DNA of 17,219 nt from CAYFJO01 sp964343305. GTDB taxonomy: Bacteria > Planctomycetota > Planctomycetia > Pirellulales > Pirellulaceae. The notes below the pieces were generated by a model. It saw only the letters and a list, made by a program, of their open reading frames with translations. It made no database searches and was not told the origin of the DNA. Numbering within the stretch: the first letter of the stretch is position 1; each line of letters begins with the position of its first letter. Below are positions 1 through 7,966 of this stretch, piece after piece. A program made the translations under genes and the position numbers. The stretch lies in contig CAYFJO010000215.1 of the NCBI GenBank assembly GCA_964343305.1, positions 1-17,219 on the forward strand, read 5' to 3'.

Positions 1-69
1 GCACAGCAACATCCGGTTGCTGATCGTGGTCCAATTCATCCAGCAGGGGGTTTCCCTGTTGTTGGATGA
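1..69 (+). CDS. Possible 3' end of an upstream gene
   Basis: Frame 1 is open from the window edge and ends with TGA at 67-69, giving 22 residues that end in GGFPVVG. A second frame is also open, to a later TGA, so the choice is not secure. The gene is unrecognisable from so few residues. In comparable loci a Wza-type exporter often precedes the Wzc kinase, but nothing here proves that. An imperfect hairpin (38-67) with arms ATCCA/TGGAT and CAGGG/CCCTG around a GGTTT loop covers the stop codon; no T-run follows it. Confidence 0.25.
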   Translation, partial: AQQHPVADRGPIHPAGGFPVVG

Positions 70-182
70 TTGTCAATTGGAATTGATTTGATCGATGCAA
101 GCGGCCATCAATGTCATCTCAAAAATCTTATGAATGAAACAATCGATAACAGCCAACCAATGGGAAGAAACGGAGTGAGTCC
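70..182 (+). promoter_or_regulatory. Leader region of the polysaccharide gene cluster
   Basis: This untranslated stretch precedes the first complete gene. It holds a short perfect dyad, TCAATT-GG-AATTGA, at 73-86, which could be an operator half-site pair but is too tight to fold as a good hairpin. A Shine-Dalgarno-like GGAG lies at 172-175, seven bases before the ATG at 183. I could not identify a convincing -35/-10 pair, so a promoter here is inferred only from the position ahead of a long co-directional gene series. Confidence 0.3.
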
Positions 183-3100
183 ATGAGCACCACCAATCTG
201 GTCGACGAAGCTGCTGTCAATGAATATGGCGCCGACAGCCAAGCGGGTGTCAATATCTGGCTTGTAGTGCTGCGACGAAAATGGATCATCGTCTGCGCGT
301 TGTTGGTTGCCATTTTGCTGGGCTGTTTGCATTATGCCAGGTCCAGACCTGTTTACCAATCAAGTACGCAGGTGCTAGTTGAACGAACGACGCCTGTTCC
401 CATTCAGTCCGGCCCGAACGATGCTGTCGGGACTCGCTGGAATTGGACAGAATTGTCGACTCAAACGATGTTGATCCAAAGTCCGCTGGTGATTGGACCT
501 GCGGTGACTGGTAGCTTGTTGGAATCGGAGATCGCGGAGATTCAAGAACTGGTTGACAAAATCGCCGATGAAACGAACACCAACGCAAAGGATCAAGACG
601 GCAAGGTGAAGCAGGGTGTGGACTTGCGAAACCTGCCATCACTCAAAGGAAACTCCGATCCGATCAACAAGGTGACGGGTTCGCTGGAAGTCGAGCAGGA
701 AGATTACTCGCAAGTTCTCATATTAACTTACAAAGGCTCGAATTCGGACGATTGTAAAACGATCCTAAATGCAATCACGCGAAGTTACAAAGACTATCTC
801 AAGGGAACGCGTGCGAACATTGCCAAAGAGACGACGCGGTTGATCGCCAAAGCAAAGGACGAACTATTCAACGACATTGACAACCTGCAGCAGAAATATA
901 ACGAATTCCGCAGCGAAAGCGGCCATCTTTTGGTGAAAGTCGAGGATGGCCAGAATATCCATCAATCACGTCAAATCTCGATCGAACAGCAGCGCAATCA
1001 AGTTCAGATTGAAAGGTCTGACGTTCGAGCCCAATTGGAAACTCTACAAGATGCCATCGCCAAGGGCACCGATCGGAATGCGCTGTTGCTGCTTCTACAA
1101 CACAACGACCAAACTAGCCAGATTTTGAATTTGGCGAGGGAATCGGCGCAAGCTCAAGCCGACCTTTCAGACGCGACAGACGAAATCGCGCAGATTGATG
1201 AAAAAATTCAGGCACTAGAAAAAGCCCACGGTTTAGAGAAGTCCTCGAGCACCGAACCACCACGCGTGGCTGGCGACTTGCTCGAACTATCAACTTCCAT
1301 TAGCCGCCTGAATGACATGATTACAAGACTCGAAATCGACTTGGATAAGGTAGAAGACGAGATTAGAGACGCAAATCGGGAAAGTGTGCGGGCGAAAAAG
1401 ACCATTGAGTATGTCAATAAGCGGATCGCGCACGTGAACGGCAAACAAAAGGCAGTTGACGAATTGGCGGCGAGCCTGCTCAAGAACGGATTGGATGAAG
1501 ATTTCGTTGACCAAACGATGTTGCCTTTGATGGAAGAGAAAGTGAAGCTCGTCGATAAGTTTGGGCCGGACCACCCTGAGGTGATCTCGGTTACAAATCG
1601 AATTTCGCTTGCACGAAGGGTATTGCAGGAATCCAAAATCGAACAACGCCGTGAAAAACTTGATCTGGAATCTGAACGTTTTCAAAAACAATTAGATATG
1701 TACACCGACGAATTGGTGACGGCCGAGTTTGACTTGGAATCTAATCAAGCAGACTATGAATTCAAGCAGGCCGAACGCGGTGAGATCATGAAAAAACTGG
1801 ACGATCTGAACTCGGAGAAGCGGTCTCTTGACAGTCAAGTCGCGCTATTGAAACGACAAGCCTTGATCGACGAACGGCGGATCGCACAGCGAAAATTGGA
1901 TCGTCACACGAACAATTACGCACGGATTCAAGAATCGCAGCGCGAGCATGGCGCGAAAGAACCAAAGGATATTATCGCCATCTACGTCGAATCGCTTCAG
2001 CAGAAAATAAAGACGTTTGACACGAGAATCAACGAACTGAATCAACTTTTTGACACGGAACAAAAAGAGGCGAAAGACCTCGAAAAACTCGAACTCAGAG
2101 ACGAGACATTTCGCTCGGAGTTGGCACGCAAACAACAACTATTCGATGTGGTAATCAAGCGACTCGAGGAGATCAGTTTGACAAATGATCTGGGCGGTTA
2201 CGCGGCAACGGTCGTTTCGGCGGCCAAACCGGGGGAGATGGTGGAACCAAACTTGGTGAAGATCTTGCTGGTTGCGTGTTTCTTGGGAACGATGGGGGGA
2301 GTTGGGTTGGCATACTTGGTTGATTTGGCTGACAAACGTTATCGCAGCCCGGAAGACATCCGCTCGGATCTGGGCATTTCTGTATTGGGCCACATTCCAA
2401 CCCTTCCACAAGAGTTGACGAACAACGGTAGTTTGATGGATGGCACGATCCTTGCTTACCATAAACCGCGTGCCCCAGTTTCGGAATCGTATCGGTCGGT
2501 CCGGACGGCGCTGTTTTTCAACGCCCGTGAGAACTGCAAAGTCATTCAGGTCACGAGTCCTTCGCCAGGCGATGGAAAGTCTACATTGGCAAGCAACTTA
2601 GCGGTGACCATGGCACAATCCGAAAAGAAAGTTCTGTTAATCGATTGTGATTTTCGCAAGCCTCGTTTGAGCAGTCTCTTTGGATTGAAACAAAGTCCGG
2701 GAATTACTGAAGTGATTCAAGGCAAAGCAGAATTGAAGAGTGTGATTCATACTGGTGACGTTCCCAATCTGTTTGTCGTCACCAGTGGGGATCGGCCTCA
2801 CAATCCGTCCGAGTTGCTAAGCTCGCAGCGTTTTGAGCAACTGCTCGAACAGCTCCGAGATCGCGTTGACTATATCGTCATCGACTCTCCGCCAATTCTG
2901 GTGGTTACCGATGCCAGTAATATTGCTCCCCGCGTTGACGGAGTTTTGTTAGTCCTCAGGATGCACAAGCAAACTCGTCAGAATGCGATTCGCGCCGTCG
3001 AATCCCTGGCTAGCGTCGATGCGGATTTGCTTGGTGTGATCGTCAATGGCGTCGGTGGGAAAAAGCAGGGTTACGGCTACGATGGCTATGGCTATGGCTA

Positions 3101-3272
3101 CGGTTACGGATCCAGTTATGGCTACGGATATGGCAGCTACGGTATGTATGGCACCTACGGAGATGGCCATAGTGTTTATGGAGATGAGCGCGACAGTACC
3201 GAGCCATCCAACGGCAATGGGCATGGCAGTGCCGTCCCCACCGTGCTCGCTCCGACTGGTCGTTCGCGATAG
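183..3272 (+). CDS. Wzc-like polysaccharide co-polymerase / tyrosine autokinase
   Basis: Inner-membrane chain-length regulator of a Wzy-dependent polysaccharide, with a cytoplasmic bacterial tyrosine kinase (BY-kinase) domain. Residues about 22-110 form the Wzz domain, with a first membrane helix near 34-52. Residues about 215-660 are rich in E, K, Q and L and predicted coiled coil. A second helix lies near 688-712. The motif ESYRSVRTAL (about 768-777) resembles the oligomerisation EX2RX2R motif. Walker A is SPGDGKST (794-801, K799), Walker A' is LLIDCDFRKP (D821, D823) and Walker B is IVIDSPP (D901). A Tyr-Gly tail (963-1000) carries 13 tyrosines, the likely autophosphorylation cluster, followed by about 29 more residues. 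At 1029 aa it is about 300 longer than enterobacterial Wzc (about 720), mostly from the coiled coil. GGAG seven bases upstream supports the ATG at 183. The family call is secure; the exact polymer is unknown. Confidence 0.95.
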   Translation: MSTTNLVDEAAVNEYGADSQAGVNIWLVVLRRKWIIVCALLVAILLGCLHYARSRPVYQSSTQVLVERTTPVPIQSGPNDAVGTRWNWTELSTQTMLIQSPLVIGPAVTGSLLESEIAEIQELVDKIADETNTNAKDQDGKVKQGVDLRNLPSLKGNSDPINKVTGSLEVEQEDYSQVLILTYKGSNSDDCKTILNAITRSYKDYLKGTRANIAKETTRLIAKAKDELFNDIDNLQQKYNEFRSESGHLLVKVEDGQNIHQSRQISIEQQRNQVQIERSDVRAQLETLQDAIAKGTDRNALLLLLQHNDQTSQILNLARESAQAQADLSDATDEIAQIDEKIQALEKAHGLEKSSSTEPPRVAGDLLELSTSISRLNDMITRLEIDLDKVEDEIRDANRESVRAKKTIEYVNKRIAHVNGKQKAVDELAASLLKNGLDEDFVDQTMLPLMEEKVKLVDKFGPDHPEVISVTNRISLARRVLQESKIEQRREKLDLESERFQKQLDMYTDELVTAEFDLESNQADYEFKQAERGEIMKKLDDLNSEKRSLDSQVALLKRQALIDERRIAQRKLDRHTNNYARIQESQREHGAKEPKDIIAIYVESLQQKIKTFDTRINELNQLFDTEQKEAKDLEKLELRDETFRSELARKQQLFDVVIKRLEEISLTNDLGGYAATVVSAAKPGEMVEPNLVKILLVACFLGTMGGVGLAYLVDLADKRYRSPEDIRSDLGISVLGHIPTLPQELTNNGSLMDGTILAYHKPRAPVSESYRSVRTALFFNARENCKVIQVTSPSPGDGKSTLASNLAVTMAQSEKKVLLIDCDFRKPRLSSLFGLKQSPGITEVIQGKAELKSVIHTGDVPNLFVVTSGDRPHNPSELLSSQRFEQLLEQLRDRVDYIVIDSPPILVVTDASNIAPRVDGVLLVLRMHKQTRQNAIRAVESLASVDADLLGVIVNGVGGKKQGYGYDGYGYGYGYGSSYGYGYGSYGMYGTYGDGHSVYGDERDSTEPSNGNGHGSAVPTVLAPTGRSR
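3069..3182 (+). repeat. Low-complexity Tyr-Gly codon repeat in the kinase tail
   Basis: The DNA is a degenerate run of GGN-TAY codons (GGCTAC, GGCTAT, GGTTAC, GGATAT and similar), interrupted by short spacers such as GGATCCAGT. Codon choice varies from unit to unit, so the repetition appears kept at protein level rather than being a fresh DNA duplication. Such runs can expand or contract, which would change the number of phosphorylatable tyrosines in the kinase tail. Confidence 0.7.
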
Positions 3273-3393
3273 GAAATCTGCAAGTTTTTGGCATTCGCCG
3301 CGATTATGCACGACGACATATTTTGCGCAACGGCGCAACATGTTTGGCAGTCTCGTCACGTTAGACCCTTCGCTGTTTGATCCTTCTTAATTC
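3273..3393 (+). other. Intergenic region with a small hairpin
   Basis: This gap contains a perfect 6-bp stem, TTGCGC (3323-3328) and GCGCAA (3333-3338), closed by an AACG loop. Flanking CAT/ATG (3317-3319 and 3340-3342) could extend it across an internal loop. No T-run follows, so an intrinsic terminator is not supported; an mRNA processing or stability element is possible. An in-frame TAA at 3388-3390 sits just before the next gene's ATG, and there is no Shine-Dalgarno sequence. Confidence 0.35.
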
Positions 3394-4905
3394 ATGACAA
3401 CCTATTTCGTTGTTGCCTTAATCGGTTTTGTATTCAGTGTTATTGCCACACTGATCGTCCGACCGGTTGCGATATGGTTTGGTTTGGTCGACCACCCCGA
3501 CGGATATCGCAAATTGCACAAGCGGTCCACGCCGTTAGGTGGCGGCCTGGCCATCTTTGTCGCAACGACCTTGGCGATGACGGTTGCCTACGTCATTCCC
3601 AACCCTCTGCGCGACATCGTTCGTGAGCATTCTGGATTCTTGGGAATGTTATTCGCATCGGCGTTTGTGCTCATGATTGTCGGAATCGTGGACGATCGGT
3701 TTTCGATTCGTGCACGACACAAGCTTTTCGGCCAGATCGTCGCCGTGGCCATCCTGTTGTTTAGCGGAATGCAAATTGGCACGATCGGCGTATTCGGATT
3801 GGCAATCCATTTGGGGTTGCTCGCAATTCCCTTCACGGTGTTTTGGCTGTTGGGTGCGATCAATTCGCTAAACCTGCTCGACGGTGTCGACGGGCTTGCG
3901 ACGACCATCGGTCTCATTTTGGCAACCACGACGGGAGCGTTGTCCGTTTATCAAGGCCATGCGGAATCTGCCGTCATTTCATTCGCGATGGTTGGTGCGT
4001 TGTTGGGATTCCTTTGCTTCAACTTTCCACCCGCCAAGATTTTTCTCGGCGACGCGGGTAGTATGCTGATCGGATTGGTGATTGGTGTCGTTGCCATCCG
4101 TGGTTCATTGAAAGGCACAGCAACGGTTGCACTGGCCGCGCCTCTAGCAATCTGGGCCATACCAATTTTTGACACATCGGCAGCGATTCTTCGACGAAAA
4201 TTGACGGCCCGGAGTTTGAATTCGACGGACCGAAACCACTTGCACCATAGTTTGATGGCAATCTTTGGCAGCAATGTGAAAACGGTGGGCATTGTGGGAC
4301 TATGTTGTACGGTGACGTGTGCCGGTGCATTGTTCGGCGTGTTTTTGGGAAGTGATTTTTTTGCGATCGTGACAGTGATGGCTGTGATCGGGATCTTAGT
4401 CAGCTCGAGAGTTTTCGGCTACATCGAACTGCTGCACGTGGGACGTCATATTCGGTCGCTGAGCCGTAATTGGTTGACGCTGCGGAAACAAACGGTCGAA
4501 ACTCCTGTTTTTCATGACAAGGTCAGTCTCGATGAGAGCGAAGAATGGGATGACGTATGGATGAAGCTGACCCAGGCCGCTGAAAAACACCAGTTGATAC
4601 AACTAAGTATGAATGTTGTTTTGCCATATTCGGGCAAACAATTTCACGCTAACTGGCAGCGTCCCCACTGGGAAAAAACAAAGCTTTGGCGAACCGAGAT
4701 TCCACTATTATCAGATGAACGTGTCGTGGGCAAGATTGTGTTTTTGGGCGAGCGTGATGATATTTGTACAAGTGAATTACTCGGGCGGTTGTTTACTGAT
4801 CTTCAGAGTTCTGAAATGCAAATCCGGGAATTAATCGCTTCGGAACAAGCAGACGTGGAAACCGACCAAGAATTGATTCATGCCACGACTGACGAGGAAT
4901 TGTAA
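3394..4905 (+). CDS. Polyprenyl-phosphate sugar-1-phosphate transferase (WecA/TagO/MraY family)
   Basis: Integral membrane enzyme that would transfer a HexNAc-1-phosphate (typically GlcNAc-1-P from UDP-GlcNAc) to undecaprenyl phosphate, the first lipid-linked step of repeat-unit synthesis. Family signatures in order: DHPDGYRKLHKRSTPLGGG (33-51), the Mg-binding VDD (99-101), NSLNLLDGVDGL (157-168, with D163 and D166), FLGDAGS (217-223, D220) and the HLHH cluster (282-285). About 10-11 membrane helices end near residue 348. Residues about 351-503 form an extra, soluble, charged domain (WDDVWMKL, FHANWQRPHWEKTKLWR and an acidic end) that WecA and TagO (about 350-370 aa) lack. An in-frame TAA at 3388-3390 fixes the ATG at 3394; no ribosome-binding site is visible. 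The sugar specificity cannot be read from sequence. Confidence 0.92.
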   Translation: MTTYFVVALIGFVFSVIATLIVRPVAIWFGLVDHPDGYRKLHKRSTPLGGGLAIFVATTLAMTVAYVIPNPLRDIVREHSGFLGMLFASAFVLMIVGIVDDRFSIRARHKLFGQIVAVAILLFSGMQIGTIGVFGLAIHLGLLAIPFTVFWLLGAINSLNLLDGVDGLATTIGLILATTTGALSVYQGHAESAVISFAMVGALLGFLCFNFPPAKIFLGDAGSMLIGLVIGVVAIRGSLKGTATVALAAPLAIWAIPIFDTSAAILRRKLTARSLNSTDRNHLHHSLMAIFGSNVKTVGIVGLCCTVTCAGALFGVFLGSDFFAIVTVMAVIGILVSSRVFGYIELLHVGRHIRSLSRNWLTLRKQTVETPVFHDKVSLDESEEWDDVWMKLTQAAEKHQLIQLSMNVVLPYSGKQFHANWQRPHWEKTKLWRTEIPLLSDERVVGKIVFLGERDDICTSELLGRLFTDLQSSEMQIRELIASEQADVETDQELIHATTDEEL

Positions 4906-4987
4906 AAGGATTCACCAAATTCTATCTTGGCGAACGAAAACTAAAACGTGTCAACTTTGACATTGAACCCAACCTCTCTAAATCGAT
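4906..4987 (+). other. Intergenic region with a short palindrome
   Basis: This gap holds a perfect dyad TGTCAA-CT-TTGACA at 4949-4962, 25 bases ahead of the next start. It could be an operator or chance. No Shine-Dalgarno sequence is present before the ATG at 4988, and an in-frame TAA at 4979-4981 rules out an upstream start. Confidence 0.25.
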
Positions 4988-6760
4988 ATGAATGACAAGA
5001 ATATAGCTGTCGTTGGATTTGGCTACTGGGGTAAGAACCTCATTCGCAACTTTCACACGTTGGACGTGCTGCGAACGATTTGTGACGCGGACAAAAGCCG
5101 CGAGAAGCTCGTCGCCAGTACTTACCCACACGTCAAGTTTACAACCGATTTTGATGAAGTGTTATCTGACCCAGAAATCGAAGCAGTAGTCATTGCAACG
5201 CCCGCCGAAACGCATTTCAGCGTCGCTGAGAAGGCGATAGAAAGTGACAAACATGTGTTCGTCGAAAAACCGCTTGCCTTGACTCTCGTCGAAGGTGAAC
5301 GACTGTTGGAACTTGCGGCGATACATGAGCGTATTTTGATGGTTGGTCATGTACTCCAATACCATCCCGCGGTTGTCCGGTTGAAGGAACTGATAAGTGA
5401 CGGTGAATTAGGGCGGATTGAATATCTTTATTCGAACCGTCTGAATATGGGCAAGATCCGCACGGAAGAGAACATTCTATGGAGCTTTGCACCCCATGAC
5501 ATCTCGGTGATGCTGGGGCTGCTGGGCGAAGAACCGGTTCAAGTCACATGCCAGGGGGCGGATTACCTCAGCGACAACGTGGCCGATGTGACGATGAGCC
5601 AATTCGTGTTTCCCAGCGGAGTTCGTGCTCACATCTTTGTCAGTTGGCTCCATCCGTTCAAAGAACAGCGGCTGGTTGTTGTCGGGTCGCAAAAAATGGC
5701 AGTGTTTGACGATACGGCCAAAGACAAGCTCGTGCTTTACGCGCATCAGGTGCAGTGGAAGAACCGAGTACCTACGGCGATCAAAGGGGAAGCAGAGGTG
5801 ATCGCCATCGACGCCGCGGAACCGTTGAGAGCTGAATGTTTGAGTTTCTTACAGTGTATTGAATCCGGCACGCAGCCGATCACGGACGGCAGAGAAGGAC
5901 TCCGAGTGCTTCGCGTGCTGGACGCTTGCGAAAACGCACTGCGCCAACCGTCCTCGGACGCACTTGCGACTAAAACAGACGACGGCATGCTGCTTAGCAC
6001 CGCACATGACACCGACCCTAAGTGCAAAGCGGAAGCGTTGGTGGGAACGGCCAACCAAGATGCGCCAAACTCCGTTTTCATTCACGAAACCGCGTCGATT
6101 GACGAGGGGAGCGAAATTGGAGCAGGAACGAAAATCTGGCATCACACGCATGTATCTTCCAAAGCGCGGATCGGCAAACGATGCAGTTTTGGACAGAATT
6201 GTTTCGTAGCGCCCGATGTGGTGGTTGGAGAAAACGTCAAAGTTCAGAATAACGTTTCGCTTTATACCGGCACAATTGTCGAGGACGACGTTTTTCTTGG
6301 GCCGTCGTGCGTTTTAACCAATGTCAGCAATCCGCGGTCGCAGGTTGTCCGGCATTCACTTTATGAGAAGACCCTTCTTCGTCGGGGAGCCACTCTTGGG
6401 GCCAATGCAACGGTTGTTTGCGGAGTTGAAATCGGGCGTTACGCGTTTGTTGCCGCCGGTGCGGTAGTGACCAAGGACGTCGCGGATTATGCCCTGATGA
6501 TGGGAACGCCCGCCAAACAAGTAGGCTGGATGAGCCGCCACGGACATCGATTGGCCGACCCAAATAGCGATGGGGTAATGGTTTGCCCAGAAAGCGGCTT
6601 TCGCTATCGCGAAGCGGGCGCAGGAGTGTTGCGTTGTTTGGACCTCGACGAGGATCAACGACTTCCAGAACAACTCGCCTTGGGCCAAGAAGACTACCGC
6701 AGCTTCAAGGCTCGAAGCTTGCAGCCGGGAGTGAAGGCAAACGAGCCGAGTGATACATAG
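4988..6760 (+). CDS. Fused sugar-nucleotide 3-dehydrogenase and N-acetyltransferase (WbpB/WlbA + WbpD/WlbB-like)
   Basis: Two enzymes in one polypeptide. Residues 1-about 320 are a Gfo/Idh/MocA NAD-dependent oxidoreductase: Rossmann motif VGFGYWGKNL (9-18), FVEKPLALT (91-99) with the catalytic-type Lys94, and FAPHDISV (167-174). In WbpB/WlbA this domain oxidises C3 of UDP-GlcNAc uronic acid. After a variable linker (about 321-362), residues about 363-515 form a left-handed beta-helix acyltransferase of hexapeptide repeats (EIGAGT, RIGKRC, VVGENV, VFLGPS, TLGAN, EIGRYA), with NVSNPRS (445-451) and MMGTPAKQVGW (504-514), as in WbpD/WlbB, which acetylates the 3-amino group. A tail with CPESGFRY (533-540) is usual for that family. 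The aminotransferase that acts between the two steps is the next gene. The dehydrogenase/acetyltransferase call is strong; the exact substrate is inferred from context. Confidence 0.9.
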   Translation: MNDKNIAVVGFGYWGKNLIRNFHTLDVLRTICDADKSREKLVASTYPHVKFTTDFDEVLSDPEIEAVVIATPAETHFSVAEKAIESDKHVFVEKPLALTLVEGERLLELAAIHERILMVGHVLQYHPAVVRLKELISDGELGRIEYLYSNRLNMGKIRTEENILWSFAPHDISVMLGLLGEEPVQVTCQGADYLSDNVADVTMSQFVFPSGVRAHIFVSWLHPFKEQRLVVVGSQKMAVFDDTAKDKLVLYAHQVQWKNRVPTAIKGEAEVIAIDAAEPLRAECLSFLQCIESGTQPITDGREGLRVLRVLDACENALRQPSSDALATKTDDGMLLSTAHDTDPKCKAEALVGTANQDAPNSVFIHETASIDEGSEIGAGTKIWHHTHVSSKARIGKRCSFGQNCFVAPDVVVGENVKVQNNVSLYTGTIVEDDVFLGPSCVLTNVSNPRSQVVRHSLYEKTLLRRGATLGANATVVCGVEIGRYAFVAAGAVVTKDVADYALMMGTPAKQVGWMSRHGHRLADPNSDGVMVCPESGFRYREAGAGVLRCLDLDEDQRLPEQLALGQEDYRSFKARSLQPGVKANEPSDT

Positions 6761-6799
6761 AAGTTTTGTTTACCTTTCACCTAACACCGAATTCTCCAA

Positions 6800-7966
6800 A
6801 TGTCAACTATCAACTATTCACTAGAAGCTAGCAAGTCTCACCTCTCCGTTCCGTTGCTCGATCTCCAGGCGCAATATGCCTCAATCAAACCGGAGATTGA
6901 ACGAGTCGTTGCCGAGGTATTTGAATCGCAACGATTTATTCTAGGTCCGCACGTCGAAGAGTGCGAAACGGCGGTTGCCGACTATTCTCAATGTGAGTAT
7001 GGCATTGGAGTGTCGTCGGGCACAGACGCGCTGCTGGTCTGCTTGATGGCCGCAGGGATTGGGCATGGCGATGAAGTGATTACTACACCCTACTCCTTTT
7101 TCGCTACGGCCGGCTGTATCGCGCGTGTCGGCGCAATGCCTGTTTTCATTGACATCGATCCGCAGACATTCAACCTCGATCCAGCATTGATCGAACAAGA
7201 AATCACCAGCCGTACAAAGGCCATCATCCCCGTGCACCTGTATGGCCAAATGGCCGACATGGACGCCGTAATGAATATCGCCAACCGCCGCAAATTGCTC
7301 GTCATCGAGGACGCAGCGCAGGCGATCGGCGCCGAATATCAAGGCCGCCGTGCGGGGTCGATCGGCCACTACGGATGTTTTTCCTTTTTCCCATCCAAAA
7401 ACTTGGGTGCTGCCGGCGATGGTGGAATGGTCGTTACCAACGACGCCGACCAAACAGAGAAGCTCAGATCATTACGCAACCACGGCGCTAAGCCAAAGTA
7501 TTTTCATCAAATCATCGGCGGAAACTTTCGTCTTGACGCTTTGCAGGCGGCTGTCGTGACCATTAAGTTGCGACACCTCGATATCTGGACGGCACAGCGC
7601 CAGCAAAATGCTAGCCACTACGACGAGCTATTTGACAATTCTGGCTTAGTAGAAAAAGGGATCGTTGGCTTGCCGATGGTCTCATCCAGCTCCCGGCACA
7701 TTTTCAATCAATATGTCATCCGCGTTCCGCAGCGCGACGCGTTGCGCAGCCACCTTACAGCGGCCAACATCGGCACCGAGATTTATTACCCGCGTCCTCT
7801 ACATTTGCAGAAATGTTTTGCCAACTTGGGCTACCAAGCTAGTGACCTGCCCAATGCTGAACGGGCGGCAACTGAAACTCTTGCTCTGCCTATCTTCCCG
7901 GAGCTGACAGAGGATCAACTACGATACATCGTCGACCAGATCGCCGGTTTTTACGAAGGTAAGTGA
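6800..7966 (+). CDS. DegT/DnrJ/EryC1/StrS-family sugar aminotransferase (WbpE/WlbC-like)
   Basis: PLP-dependent enzyme expected to aminate the 3-keto sugar nucleotide made by the preceding oxidoreductase, giving the 3-amino sugar that the fused acetyltransferase would then acetylate. Visible family marks are VPLLDL near the N-terminus (17-22), SSGTDAL (72-78), the PLP-ring contact EDAAQAIGA (170-178), the Schiff-base lysine in FPSKNLGAAGDGG (K200) and GGNFRLDALQAA (240-251). The length of 388 aa is slightly longer than the usual 360-370 because of about 15 additional N-terminal residues. An in-frame TAA at 6782-6784 bounds the start at ATG 6800; no Shine-Dalgarno sequence is seen. The 39-base gap from the previous gene suggests cotranscription. 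Close relatives act on other 3- or 4-keto sugars, so the substrate is assigned from its neighbour. Confidence 0.93.
   Translation: MSTINYSLEASKSHLSVPLLDLQAQYASIKPEIERVVAEVFESQRFILGPHVEECETAVADYSQCEYGIGVSSGTDALLVCLMAAGIGHGDEVITTPYSFFATAGCIARVGAMPVFIDIDPQTFNLDPALIEQEITSRTKAIIPVHLYGQMADMDAVMNIANRRKLLVIEDAAQAIGAEYQGRRAGSIGHYGCFSFFPSKNLGAAGDGGMVVTNDADQTEKLRSLRNHGAKPKYFHQIIGGNFRLDALQAAVVTIKLRHLDIWTAQRQQNASHYDELFDNSGLVEKGIVGLPMVSSSSRHIFNQYVIRVPQRDALRSHLTAANIGTEIYYPRPLHLQKCFANLGYQASDLPNAERAATETLALPIFPELTEDQLRYIVDQIAGFYEGK

Noticed and set aside
38..67. Imperfect hairpin as a terminator of an upstream gene
   Set aside because: The stem is interrupted by an uneven internal loop and no T-run follows.
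1208..1691. Antisense ORFs of 133-142 codons within the kinase gene
   Set aside because: They lie opposite a clearly coding frame and have no family resemblance; long antisense frames are expected opposite coiled-coil codons.
3046..3390. 114-codon ORF overlapping the end of the kinase gene
   Set aside because: Its Met/Ala/Thr-rich sequence is the +1-frame reading of the Tyr-Gly codon repeat, and its tail after 3272 is not recognisable.
6941..7453. 170-codon antisense ORF inside the aminotransferase gene
   Set aside because: It lies entirely opposite a gene with all PLP aminotransferase motifs and has no recognisable domain.
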